Assembly: GCF_008831285.2 (NCBI RefSeq)
Contig: NC_045146.1
Location: forward strand, 23,267,703 to 23,331,702
Source of the DNA: Nymphaea colorata
Lineage: Eukaryota > Streptophyta > Magnoliopsida > Nymphaeales > Nymphaeaceae
Reading direction: 5' to 3'
Length of the DNA: 64,000 nucleotides
The position numbers and the translations under genes are program-made. Of this stretch, positions 1 to 11,700 are shown piece by piece. The notes under the pieces were generated by a model. The model worked only from the letters and a program-made list of their open reading frames with translations, did no database searches and was not told the origin of the DNA. Every line of letters begins with the position of its first letter. The first letter of the stretch is position 1.

Positions 1-1500
1 CCTCAGCAGGCATAGTAATGGCAAGCGCAATGCAAAGGACACACACACTCTCTCTCTCTCCCCTCTCTATCCTGTGGGCCCCACTCCTCCGCTCTCCGCC
101 GCTGTTAACAACCGCCGGTGCAGATCGGCAGGCCAGAATTAGTGCCTCGGAGGGCCAATTTCTTCGATTCAGCTAAACCGCTAACGAATTTTTAATAAAA
201 TAATATTATGTTTGACGCATTATACAATTAAAAATCAACAAAAATTTTAGGATGTTTAAATACAATCAAAATAAATTGTGTGCCGCACATTTCGAACTCT
301 TTTTAGTAACCATATTTATCACTTATCATTTTCACTTTTTGTCCACTAAATTTCACCTGTATCCAAGCATCGTACATATTCTATCATGAGTTTTGAAACT
401 TTGGTTGCTTTTGTGGCAGCTACAGTGCTACCCACCACACCAACTTTTTCAGCCTCTCTTCATGTTTGATTAAACCTTGGCACCCATCCTTATCCTTCTG
501 GTTTAGGAATGGGCAGCCATATGTTGTCAGACATTATGGCACAGTTAATTAGCAGATATACATCTTGGTCCCATCAACGGTCTTTTCTTTAAAATTTATT
601 GAACATATTATGTTTAAACTAACTTAAAGTAAGTAATCAAAGTATTTTTAGTGTGAGTACTAATATGGTGTTCATCCTCCTTAGCACCTCGATTATCCAC
701 AGAAAGTTGATGGCCACAAGAATTGCTGAGCCAAACCATGGTGAAGTATCCAACTCTCCCTGCCTTCCCAACCACTCTTCTCCATAAGATTGTTCCAGAA
801 GATTGGGTAGCAAGTCGCCTCTACTTTTCTAATTTAACTAGATTTCGTTTATGTTTGGTAACCAGCAGCCTCGTTGATTCGATGATTTCTATAGCAGCGA
901 AGAAAACTTTATTGTTTTTGAAGAAACAGTTGGAACTCTCGCGGAAGTAGAGCAAGAGAATAGACGCCGTCGAAGATGACACACTCACCGTTGTTAAATG
1001 CCTTTGTTGTATTTTTTTCCGGCGGCTTTAACCAAAGGCGTTAACATCTGATGTTGAATAATTTTTAATATTTTAAGCGAGACGACAACATCTCAACACC
1101 AAGGCTTTAATGCCTCCCTCGTGACAACAACGACCGGACGCACACGCCATTTGCCGTCACCAATCCATGTCCCTCCCCTCCCCCACCACCATTTATTTCT
1201 CTCTTCTCTTCTCTCTTTCTTTCTTTCTTTCTGTTTCTTCCTTCCTTCCTGCTATGTGAGTTTACAGGAGAACGGGGTTGGCTGGTTCGCCGAGACGACT
1301 CGGTTTGTGTCCATGATGTCGAGCGAAAGGCCTTTTTATATAGGTAACTCGGAACAGCTTTTCGTCGAACCATGTAATTCTGTAAATCGGAACAAAAAGG
1401 CCGCATTTTATGAAAATGGTGGGGGCAATTTAGTCTACCAAAGTAGCGACAGGTGCCAGGAAAGTTTTTATTCTTTTTGAAAAACAGTATGGCAGTTTCG
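1..1500. other. Intergenic region upstream of the RING-H2 gene
   Basis: No coding region can be supported here. The sequence is AT-rich with stop codons in all frames. The short open frames near 723-950 and 1121-1480 match no family I know. The second lies over pyrimidine-rich sequence (1190-1250) and shows no domain. Confidence 0.6.
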
Positions 1501-1501
1501 A

Positions 1502-1651
1502 TATAAAGTCTAAAAGAAGGTCTTTCTTCTTACGAGCCACCCTTATTAATCCCCATTCAATCTCGCCCCTTTCTCCCTACAGACCACAATCTCTCTCTCC
1601 CCCTCTTTCGATCTCTCTTTCGGGTGCCGTTTCTCTCTCTAGATTTCTCCG
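1502..1651 (+). promoter_or_regulatory. Probable core promoter and CT-rich leader of the RING-H2 gene
   Basis: A TATAAAG motif lies at 1502-1508, about 145 bp before the start codon. A pyrimidine-rich tract of CTCT and CCCCTCTTTC blocks runs from about 1587 to 1645, directly before the ATG. TATA box plus Y-patch is a usual plant core-promoter layout, so transcription probably begins near 1530-1540. The start site is inferred from spacing only. Confidence 0.45.
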
Positions 1652-2173
1652 ATGGGTTTTCCGGTGGGCTACTCCGAGCTGTTTCTGCCGAGGCTGCTGA
1701 TAAACGCGGCCTCATTGCTGGGCTTCCTCAGGGGAATCATAGACTGGCTCCTCCGGTCGGTGGGTCTCGCGGGATTTCTGGAGCCGGACCCGTCCTGGCC
1801 CGACTGCACCGACCAGCTGCCCGAATTCCAGTCCATGACCGCGGTGCTCATCCGGGAGATCCTCCCCGTGGTGAGGTTCGACGACATGGTGGCTGCCGGA
1901 GACTGCGAGGGCGGCGAGAGCTGCGCCGTCTGCCTCTACGAGTTCGAGGCGGGGGACGAGATCCGGCGCCTCACCAACTGCCGCCACATATTCCACCGCG
2001 CCTGCCTCGACCGGTGGATGGACCACGACCAGAGGACCTGCCCACTCTGTCGGACCTGCTTCGTCGCCGAGGAGATGCTCGAGGCCTTCAACGAGCGCCT
2101 CTGGGCAGCCGCCGGCATCCCCGACTTCTACGGCGACTACTCCTCCCCCGCCTCCCCAACGCTTCAGATGTAA
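1652..2173 (+). CDS. RING-H2 finger E3 ubiquitin ligase, BRH1-like
   Basis: A single-exon gene for 173 residues. It begins MGFPVGYSELFLP, the signature start of the BRH1 (brassinosteroid-responsive RING-H2) group. The N-terminal 45 residues are hydrophobic (LLINAASLLGFL), suggesting membrane association. The RING-H2 ligands are all present: C91-x2-C94, C110-x-H112-x2-H115-x2-C118, then C130-x2-C133, with the conserved stretches NCRHIFHRACLDRWMDHD and TCPLCRT. The conserved element LIREILPVVRF sits before the RING. Such proteins recruit an E2 enzyme and pass ubiquitin to substrates; the substrate here is unknown. The ATG at 1652 is chosen because family similarity begins at its first residue. 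The coding region is much richer in GC than its surroundings, and length matches the family (about 170 residues). Brassinosteroid response is known for the Arabidopsis relative and is only inferred here. Confidence 0.95.
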   Translation: MGFPVGYSELFLPRLLINAASLLGFLRGIIDWLLRSVGLAGFLEPDPSWPDCTDQLPEFQSMTAVLIREILPVVRFDDMVAAGDCEGGESCAVCLYEFEAGDEIRRLTNCRHIFHRACLDRWMDHDQRTCPLCRTCFVAEEMLEAFNERLWAAAGIPDFYGDYSSPASPTLQM

Positions 2174-2942
2174 AACCTTTACTGCTCCAGTCGGACCGAT
2201 TGTGTATATACATTTGAGAAGAAGAAATTCAAATCCCTATAAACAGTTATTTTTTGCTCTCCCCCTTTTCGCTTTCCCTTCTTCTTCTTCTTCCTTGATT
2301 CTTATGAACTATATATGTTTTCCCGTTCTCGTCAATTATCATAGTTAGCACTGTATGTTCCTGAAGCTCGTCAATACACACGAAAAGATTACTTTATATA
2401 TGCAGTCCTTAAAAGGATTTTTTTTCATAGGATTACTCAATTTCAGAGGAGAAAAGTTAATTAGATAAAACAATGCTATAACATATTGTCTTGCATCTAA
2501 TCTTAGCCGAAATCTGGTGCTTCTTTTAAAATATAGATATTTTTCTTTTTCAATCTGTAAAGATGGTGCGGAGAATGGCAGTGAGGAAAAGCTGATGTGC
2601 CCATGTGAGACATAGCTGTTAGGGCACATGTGCGTGTGCATCTGTGGCGCCGGATTCCGGTGGCCGGAATATGATAGTACACGCCCACCTGGATGGAGTC
2701 AGGACAAGTTGATGGCTCGGAATTTGATGATGAGGTGTGGGTGCGTGTACGAATCACCTTTGTTAAATATGAGCGGTAGGCCCCCGAGGATAAATTACTG
2801 TATTTGTAGGGGGCTTCACGAAATATTCCGCTTTATCTTACCACGCCCATCATACACTGTAGATACTAAAGCCCAAGGGAAACAAAAATTGAAGAGAATG
2901 ATCTGGGAGTTGCAGATTTGTGCTTCTTTTACCTGCATCCGG
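2174..2942. other. 3' flank of the RING-H2 gene
   Basis: The stretch after the stop contains T-rich and AT-rich sequence where the 3' UTR and polyadenylation site should lie (roughly 2174-2400). I see no further gene. Short open frames on both strands between 2345 and 2945 show no recognisable domain. Confidence 0.5.
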
Positions 2943-3690
2943 TGAGTGCTTGAGCGGTTTCTAGGGTTTATGGTGGAGATCCCATTCGACTCATGAGCTC
3001 AACACGATCCGTCCCTCTCTCATGCGCCGGACTCGACTCGGCTTAGTCCGGGCCATCTAGTGCGCGCCGGACTCGGCTTGGTGTTGACCTAGACCTAGTT
3101 TAGATCCACTATTGGAGCTCCGACTTCTTTGGAGCCAGCGGCCAGGCTCAAGCTTTGGCTGCTCTACTAAGTTAGAGCTTAGGGACTATTTGGAGTTTTG
3201 GCCATTGGTAGTTGAGGTGGTAGGTTCTCAATAACTCGGTCTCTTTATTAGCTGCAGTGGCCGCATTATGTCACCCCCCACATTAATGTAAAGTTACTAA
3301 TGTCTGGGTACGAAACCGGCTGAGCTCATTGTCCGGTCAAATGGGTCAGATTTTGAGGGAAGAGCTCAAGCCTGGGTTCAGAAAAAGAAGAAAAAACAGT
3401 GAGTTACTCGTTGGTTCACCTGCCCAGTTAGAGGTTGAGGTTGAGGGGAGCATTTAATGTGAAGGACCCGTCCCCTGCTTTTAGGTTTGAGCCCGGACTT
3501 CCACTTTCATGTGAAAAATTTAAGTATTTTTTTTGGATGGAGCACATGTTTGTGTCTTTTGATGTGATCTAACGCTTAGGGGGTTGGGGAATGAACCGAG
3601 CCGCTCGTGACTCCCGTCACTTCAACTCGTAACAAAACGGCGCTTTGCCACGACGCGTACTTGAGCCGGCCACGCACAAGGGCTCATGAC
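2943..3690. other. GC-richer block, possible retrotransposon LTR remnant
   Basis: This block is clearly richer in GC than both flanks and has no long open frame. It contains near-repeated phrases (GCGCCGGACTCG twice near 3021 and 3063; ACTCGGCTT repeated) and sounds like a decayed LTR or other transposon. No paired LTR, primer-binding site or coding domain is visible, so the class is unknown. Confidence 0.25.
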
Positions 3691-6540
3691 CTTTATTTAT
3701 AGGATTGTCCATGCATACATTATACGTTGTATTATGTTGTAGATATTATATATTCTGTATGTACTTTATGTTCATTATATGTTCCTTATCTACTGCTCAT
3801 ATATATATATAATATTCTGCTGCATTTTCTTTTACTCAATCCATAGCAAGTGATAGATGCATGCGTTAAGGTCATAAGTCCAGCCCTTTAAACCGCGGAT
3901 CTAGAGTTGTTTTCTTAACAAAAAAAAAAACGGTTTTAGCAGGTCCAGACGTTAATGATATACAGAACCGCACCCACAAACCAGTCATGAACCAAATGCA
4001 TGGAAAATCGGATTCCGATCACATTGGATGCAGCCAAAAAGACAAAACCCTTACACATGATCACATTCATGTGTTGCAACACTATTGCTTACTCTTTTTT
4101 AAGTTCCCAAATAAAGTTGTACCACTCTATTCATACCATACGTCTGAAACCAGTGATAGAGCTAGAAAAATTGGTTGAATGAGTACTTGTTTAAAATGCT
4201 TAGCACTCGTCTCAAACTGAGGGGGGAAAGAAAAGAAGATTCTTTCACTGCTACATCACCTATTAAGAGTTACACATTCTGACCATTATTTGGTTGTATC
4301 CAGTAATTTTCTATTCGATTACTGGCCGTTAACAGAAAAGATTATTGATCAAGATTGTAGATTTTCTTTAAAAATAGATTGGGGAGTTATATGATCGGTT
4401 AACCAAAAGCACTTCCTACTCCATAAAACTAAGTTTTGAATGCTTTTGCAATGGCTAGAGCTATTTTACCAATGGCAAAAGCCTCTTGCCTCAGACATGG
4501 TTTTGCAAGCCTAACTCAAGTTTTCCTCATTGAAATCAAGAAAGGGAAATGAAGAAGGCAGATGATTTCACCATAAACCAACAATTGCAGGACTACTTGT
4601 TCTATAATAAAGTTGCCTGCATAAATAGAATTATGCAATGAGAACAAATTAATTTGATACGCCAATGTAAGAAGCCCTTCCAATAAAAGGGAGAAATATA
4701 CCACCGCACGAGCAAGAGTCAGCCCTTTTTTTGAGAATTGTATTGGGGGTCTTTCGTGAGTCTGCTAGCTCAACCAGCTATGTTATGCTTTTCGGAGTAA
4801 ATTTGTACTTTAAGGCCAACAGTGAGTAGGCCTTACGAAATACCGTAGAGCCCCTCAAAGCGCGAAAGGTCTAAAAACTAAGTATGGGTTTGGATACTTT
4901 CCACCAATGAGAGAAGCCTATGGGTGCCCACCAACAACTAAAGTTGGTGCTTCACAACTACTCCGCTGCCCTGCGGACAGCAAACAAGATTGAAGAGCAC
5001 ACGCAATGACCCAACACTATGGTGACAGCCTCGTTAAACAGCCATTATTTGCACCATTAATTTCTCTTAATCTTTGTTTCCTTTGAGATTTCCTTTTGTG
5101 TTGGAATCTTATTCCTGCAAAGAGATAGCACACAGTTACTGATTAAGATAATGGGATGCTTCTTCCTTTCAGCTTCCTGAGAACAAACTACATACTGTCC
5201 TTGCAGGTCGATATTTTCATTTGTTCCCAAGATGGTGGTTGCCTTTTAAAAATGGTCGTGGGCTGTTCGTGCTCGTGCAAACAGAGACGCACAGATTGAC
5301 CTTGAAAACTGTTAAGAAAATTTATCTTATGCAAGGATGCAACTGGTCTATATTCTGTTTCGATCCAGCCTATGCATCGCTCATCTTCATCAACTTCTAT
5401 CCAATTTAATTTAGATTCAGACCCTACATCCAACATTTTATATGTAATAAGGCTAGTTATTTACAGGATCTCAATCAGATGCCTTACCCCAGTTCGATTC
5501 GATTGCAGAACTGCTTACTGGACCTCTGAATCTGATCAGTTGAACTTATATTTCATTGCCACATAAATCAGAACAGTGATTTGTTATATTTGATCTATTT
5601 ACATCCCCAACTGCTATATGGTTGGCAAGCTAGGACAATTTTTAAGCAATTGTAGAGGATTCGTTCGACGGTAAAGGGGGTGGGTATTCGAAGTTGAAGG
5701 TGGGTGAATTTCACATCTTCAATGAACGATCGTAAGGTTGGTCCACAAAGAGAAAACAAAACAAAAGTAGGGGTTTCGTTCCCTGACAGCGACAGTGGAT
5801 TAGGATCGATTTCTCGGCACCATTAATCATGTTAAACAGGAGATTACCGTCGATTTGGAAAATTGGTAGTGCAAGCTCACGAGTCAAACCCTTTTTTTCA
5901 TGAGAGGCAACGTTAAAGTAGCAAGAAATTAAAAATGTGCCTACGAAAAGCTAGCTGCAAGTAGGTACATGCAGCACTCCAGGGGTGACTTGCATGAACC
6001 AATTAGATTTTGACAACCACCATCCTAATAATTCTAGCTGTTATATCTGTTGCTTATTCAATGTGGAGAACGAGAAGGGGAATGACAAACTTTTAGGTTA
6101 GAATCATCAGAATTTTTGGTACTCGAAATCTAGTATCTCACATACATGTGTGTGCGTGCGCGTGTATGTTTTGGATTTCATAGATCCTGATATAAATTCA
6201 AGCCGTTTTAGATTTGGAGTTTTGAAAAGTATGTAATATTAGATTTACGTTTTCTCTTCTCAATCTGTAAAGCCACATGGTGTTCGATTTACTTTCACTA
6301 TTTGCACTGTGGCCTTCTTCAACTTGAAGTCCTTTTAAGTCCTATTCCCCACCCAGGTGGGCAGAGCTTTTGTTGTCGATACTTGCACTAGGTAAGTAGC
6401 GAATAGCGTTACTATTAGGTCTAGTGCTTTTTGTTCTAATTAAGTTAGGCACCGATTATTAACTTTTTCGATCAAAACGAGCGACGATTCTGGGTCTAAA
6501 TTGAATTTTTTGCTCAGCTTGGTAGGTAAAGATAAAATCG
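3691..6540. other. Intergenic region, no gene seen
   Basis: AT-rich, with only short open frames lacking domains. Between 4720 and 5000 lies a moderately GC-rich stretch that may be an old insertion. Nothing here can be assigned. Confidence 0.5.
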
Positions 6541-8704
6541 GCCGAGTAGGTACTAGCACATTGTTTTGAACTTCAGCATTGTGATTGCGACTGAAGAAAA
6601 CTTTCGCTGCAAGGACATTGGTGGCTGGTTGCTAGTCGCACATCGTCTTGAATTTAGGTGTTCTGCAATTGCAGTTACAGAAAAATTAGATGCCTACCAT
6701 ATCAAGACTTTTCCTGCGCAGCTTTCCGCATGGTTGGTTCTCTTCCAATCTAACCGACTGGGCGATGCTTCATCCTCTTGCATCTAGGCAAAGATGCAAA
6801 TAGAGATCCAGTGTCCTTGTCATTAGGATAATCACCTTCTTCACATGTAAATGATTGAACCACTTAGGATCTTCATATGCATCAGCGTAGGAATCACCCG
6901 CCGACAGATACTGTGCTCTGTTGTTAGCCTCGCAAAGTAGCAGGTAAAGGTTCCTTTAGGAAGGTCAAGACTCTGAATGGCCAACCAACAAGAGTAAGGT
7001 GAAGCAGGAGACACCAAAGTCGTTAAAGAAGCAATTGTGCTCATCAATCCGCCAATAGAATATAAAGAACATTGAAGATCACAAGATCTAATCAAGTCAG
7101 GGGGGAATATAAGCCTTTTCTTATCTCGAAGCAAAGGGTAACAAATAAGAGTGTAAACGAACTGTTCGAGAAAAAAAAACTTTTAAAGTTCTTGATATGT
7201 TTTTATCTTTAGGGCGAAATAAGGCATATTCCTGATGGCGCGTAGGTCCAAAGATAGAGATTCCACTGGGATAAATGGATTTCTGAAATCCTTGCCTTGT
7301 TCGACTCGGGATAACCACAAACCAAATCACCCTGATTAGGAGTGCAAAATAACCAACCAGCAATCACATCTGACACAACAATGCACTTCAGAATCACCTT
7401 CTGGCGAAGTTGATTTGGACGTTGCTTACCTGAAGATCAGTAGGCAACCTTCGCCATGTGGGTAAGAATTAAGATGTCGATGCAAGATGGAATCTAAAGG
7501 CAGAGCCAACAGTCAGGTTTTTTTCTGACAGGTTACAGCACATAATTCAATGTATGCCCCAAGTTGGGTTGGTTATGTTCTCAGCAGTCCAGAAATAATG
7601 AAGGGAAAGATCAGAGTAACAGTTCAACAATCCAAGACGTTTGTAGAAAGCAAGACAAAGCATTGTCAGACGATTGCAAGCGAACACATAGAAGAAGCAA
7701 GAGGTGGGGCACCAGGTTTAAAAGTTCTGCAGGCCACCAAAAGTTTCAATTTACATGACGTGTACTTGCTAGTGCGTAGCAGTACCAAGTGTGAAAAGTA
7801 ACAGCACCCAACTGTATACAGTAAATGCCTTATTTCTTGACATATCCTAATCCGAATTTACACATTCTTTCTCATCGGCCAGGAATTCCTGGACCCATCT
7901 CCTGTCTACAAAAGGATCTCTTTTCCATGCTAACTCCATCATATTCACCTCTTGCCATCGCCATGAAATAATTGGCTTGACAGGCCCCATTTTGGTACCA
8001 TCACCAACTTGACAGAGTGGCTCAGCAAAATCCAGAACAACTTGATTCGCCATCTTGATGCAGGATTTGATAGTGCAAGATGACAACTTTACGGGTGATG
8101 CCCCATTCTAACTTGACAATGCACAACCATGTAGAAGTAATAATTTGTAGTCTCTCATGGACGCCGACAGGAATGCCAGAAGAGATACATGTCCTAATGA
8201 TGTATTTAAGTACCGTCACCCATAAAACAATGACAGGAACCGAAGGATGCAGGGCTCTCCAAACCATGAAAACAAGGTTCTTCGCCAGTGTAAAGTCGTG
8301 AAGAAAGCATCCTTGGCTTTCCATTCAATAGGGGCCTGACTCATCCATCTTCGGTGTGTGCTCCTGCAGCCATGCTAGTTTAGGAACGTGTGGGTCCATT
8401 AATACTCCTCGACAGATCCAACAATACTAGCACAGCTCAAAGCAACATTTAAAGATCAAATATCAGAGGAATGGTTTTCTACATTTTCAGTTGCAATTCC
8501 AAATTTTAGCACCTGCCCTAATTTGGTCAAAGCTGATCAGGTGGACCTCTTGAACATAAGCTTCCAACTGATACATACATTAAAATGGATGCTTGATGTA
8601 ATGCTACAGCAGCTTCCCACTTGTTTCCATGACCTCTTGGTGCTCACAGGCTGGGAAAGAGCTCAGAAACGAATCAATTCTAATGAGATGATGGCTGCAG
8701 CAAG
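6541..8704. other. Region 3' of the DUF632 gene; degenerate coding-like sequence of unknown origin
   Basis: Many open frames of 60-100 codons occur on both strands, at a density a little above the rest of the intergenic DNA. Conceptual translation of the minus strand (6841-8324) is broken by several stops and I recognise no family. The part next to 8705 should include the 3' UTR of the minus-strand DUF632 gene. Two explanations are possible: an old degenerate insertion, or chance. Confidence 0.35.
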
Positions 8705-11700
8705 TTAAGAAACCTTCTCACGCTCTCTAGTGATCCGATCTAGTTCAGTGTTTAAATCCAGTTCCTCATATGCCTTCAGAGAAGTTTCTGCAAATTTAGC
8801 CATTGCATCAAATATCTGCTTCAGACTTGCTTTTAAACCGCCTAATGGAGCTGGACGGCTCTGCTGAACTATCTGGTTGACGCTGGATAGACCACCCTCC
8901 ACTGGAAGAAAAACAACTTTCTTGTTTAGGGCATCCCATGCCTTCAGAATTTTCTGCTCATCCTTTTGTAGAGCTTTAATCCCTCTTTCCACATCTTTTG
9001 GTGAGTACCTGGACCCTAACCGGCCACGCTGAGCAGCACTATGGCGCTGCCACTGCTGAAGTACAAGAACACTAAATGTCCGCATTGCATCAATAACTTC
9101 CTTCTCTGAAATATCATAAATTGCCTGCGACCAGCGGTTACAGACTACAAACACGGGAGGAGCACCAACTCTCCCAGGGGAAAAAGGCACAGGCCCATCT
9201 GGTGTTTCCTCAGGCTCATAATGGATGCACTTCAAAAGCCAGCTATTCAGTGCTTTGATATAACCCTTCTGTGTAGCAATCCACACATAAAAACTAGATA
9301 TCCAATTAAGCATCTCCAGTTCAAGCCTTACAGTGACTCGCATATGGGAATCACTGGATATCGCACCATCTGCAATGAAATCAATATTTTTTGCCTCCGA
9401 TATGATTCGACACTGATTCCGATGGCATTCCAGCATAGTTTTCCACATAGTCACCAACCTAAATGATCACAGGTAAACAAAATAATATGAGACTCAGCTA
9501 GTCTAAGGATAACAAGTAACAGCAGATAGAAGTGATGTAATGGATACAAATGCCTTCGTTTAAAATGGAAACAAGTAACAGCAGATAAAGTGATATAATG
9601 TGTAACAAGCTCCATTTTAAATGGAAAAAGGATACAGAAAATTAAAAAAGACATACCTAAACATGGCACCACCAAATAGGCTATGCACACAGAAGACGCA
9701 TGCATTAACCACTCAGAAATTCAGAAAGGACACTAAAATGCCATTCTCCCTCTTCTTTGTGCAGGCAAATGTTTACACAACCCGTGCTCTAGGTGCAACA
9801 TTACCAGTATTAAGCTATCAATAGGAGAAGAACTATCACAACGTGCAGGAAAGATGAGGCTACTTGTTGAAGGTTTGATAGAAACCATTTCTCATCCTTG
9901 GCATTTACCTGGGATTAAGCTTCCCTTGAATTCCGATTAATCAGACAATAACAGTCAACTTCCTAAAAGGATCTATTCCAGGCATATTCATTTGCACACA
10001 AAAACAAACTATCCTACTGAACATTTCTGATGTTAGAAGGAGAAAAGAAAAAGAGAGAGAACAAATGATGCTATAAATGAGCATCAACAAATTAAGAAAG
10101 CCACATACTGGTATACCAATTTTATCTTTCCTAGGTAAAATAAACATGGTGTCATTCCAACTGAAGAGCAAAAATGTACTACTACGTCTGATTTTTTTTA
10201 TACATGTTAGTGTGAAGATACTAAAATTTGGACATCCATTTTCAATGTAGAATAGAGAATCGGATCTTCCATTGACTTATTTAATATAGGAGAGCAAGTT
10301 ATTCTACAAAATGTAGGAAGGGGAAAAAGAAAAGAAAAACTACTAGAAAAGGAGAAATAAACTGCATACCCCTGTAACAGCTCCACAATTTGGGGCCATA
10401 ACTCTTCATCCCTAAGTTTATTTATCTTAGTAGACACAGAATCCACAAAATGAATTGCAATCCTTATTTTTGTGGACAAGTTTCTGATCAGTGTACGAGT
10501 TCTTTCAACTTTATGGGCCTCAGAACCCCTTTCATTCATTCTTCGTAGCTGTCTGCGCTTTCTTTCCTGGATCACACGCAACTTTTCCTCAGCCTGCAGA
10601 AAGAAACAATGTCAAGAAATTAGACAAACAAGGACGAGGAATGAAGAAGAAAAAAGATGATTAAATCTTCAACATGAATGATGTCAAACACACACTTCTA
10701 CAAAGCTTCAAACATTCATTGTAAAGCACTAATACAGTAATTGCAACATCTGGGTTTGCCACAAACGGAAGGGTTGCCTTCCAGACACTTATCAGCCTGC
10801 ATCCTGAAGGCACGTCATATCATAAAGCAACAAGATAATCCAGAGCTTTGCATGTACTAAAGATGGTTGGTCTCCTAGGAATGATCCCACAATTTCTCAG
10901 ATTCCCTCTTGGCTAGGACCACCAAAGCTAAGGAGAAACAATCTTTTCTAACATATGTCACATAGACACTTCTAATTGGTCAATACACATGCAATATACC
11001 AGCACTTGCCCGCCCACCAACACCAATGTATTAAGGAGAGAAGGAAGCAACTACTCATTGCCTTCTGCAAGCTTCTAGAGAAGGGAGCAGCGTATAGCTA
11101 GAGAGAGAGAGAGATGTCTCATGGACCAAGGTGTATCGCTAGCCAGAAAGGGTACCAATTTTCACAGCCACAAAAAGCATAGCAAAACACGGTGAAGAAG
11201 TAAGCATGAAAATAAATAAGGAAATCATTCCACAAACTTATAGCATATGTCTGACAAATAACACTAAAAGAGTTACAAAACATGGAAAAGAAAACACACA
11301 CGTTCTTTAACTGATGGTTATTAATCATATTTAACAAATTGGGTTGATGCCATCATCCATTATGAATTAACAGGTTTCTTAGGAATTTGATATGGCAAAG
11401 GAAAGTACTATCTGATCATCAGTGGAATAATCAGCGAGATAGCTTTTCCTGGTTCACCCTGCTGGTTCTGCTAGAAGACGAACATAAAATGACCTAATTA
11501 GTATCATCTACAATTTTTGACAATTTCAGTAAAAAAAACCTGCTGGTTCCAAACACAAGAACTGAAGAAAGAGCAAGAAATTGAAACTCAGACTAAAAGA
11601 AGAGGTGATTTGCAAAGGTAAGGAGTCCAAAAAGTTGGGATGAGGGAATAACTTAATCAAGCCCAAGCTGTAAGACTATGACGCCTTCAACTCCTTAACC

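Noticed and set aside
1624-2217. A 197-codon plus-strand frame overlapping the RING-H2 gene, and antisense frames there
   Set aside because: They are frame shadows of the GC-rich RING-H2 exon; only the 1652-2173 frame carries the zinc ligands.
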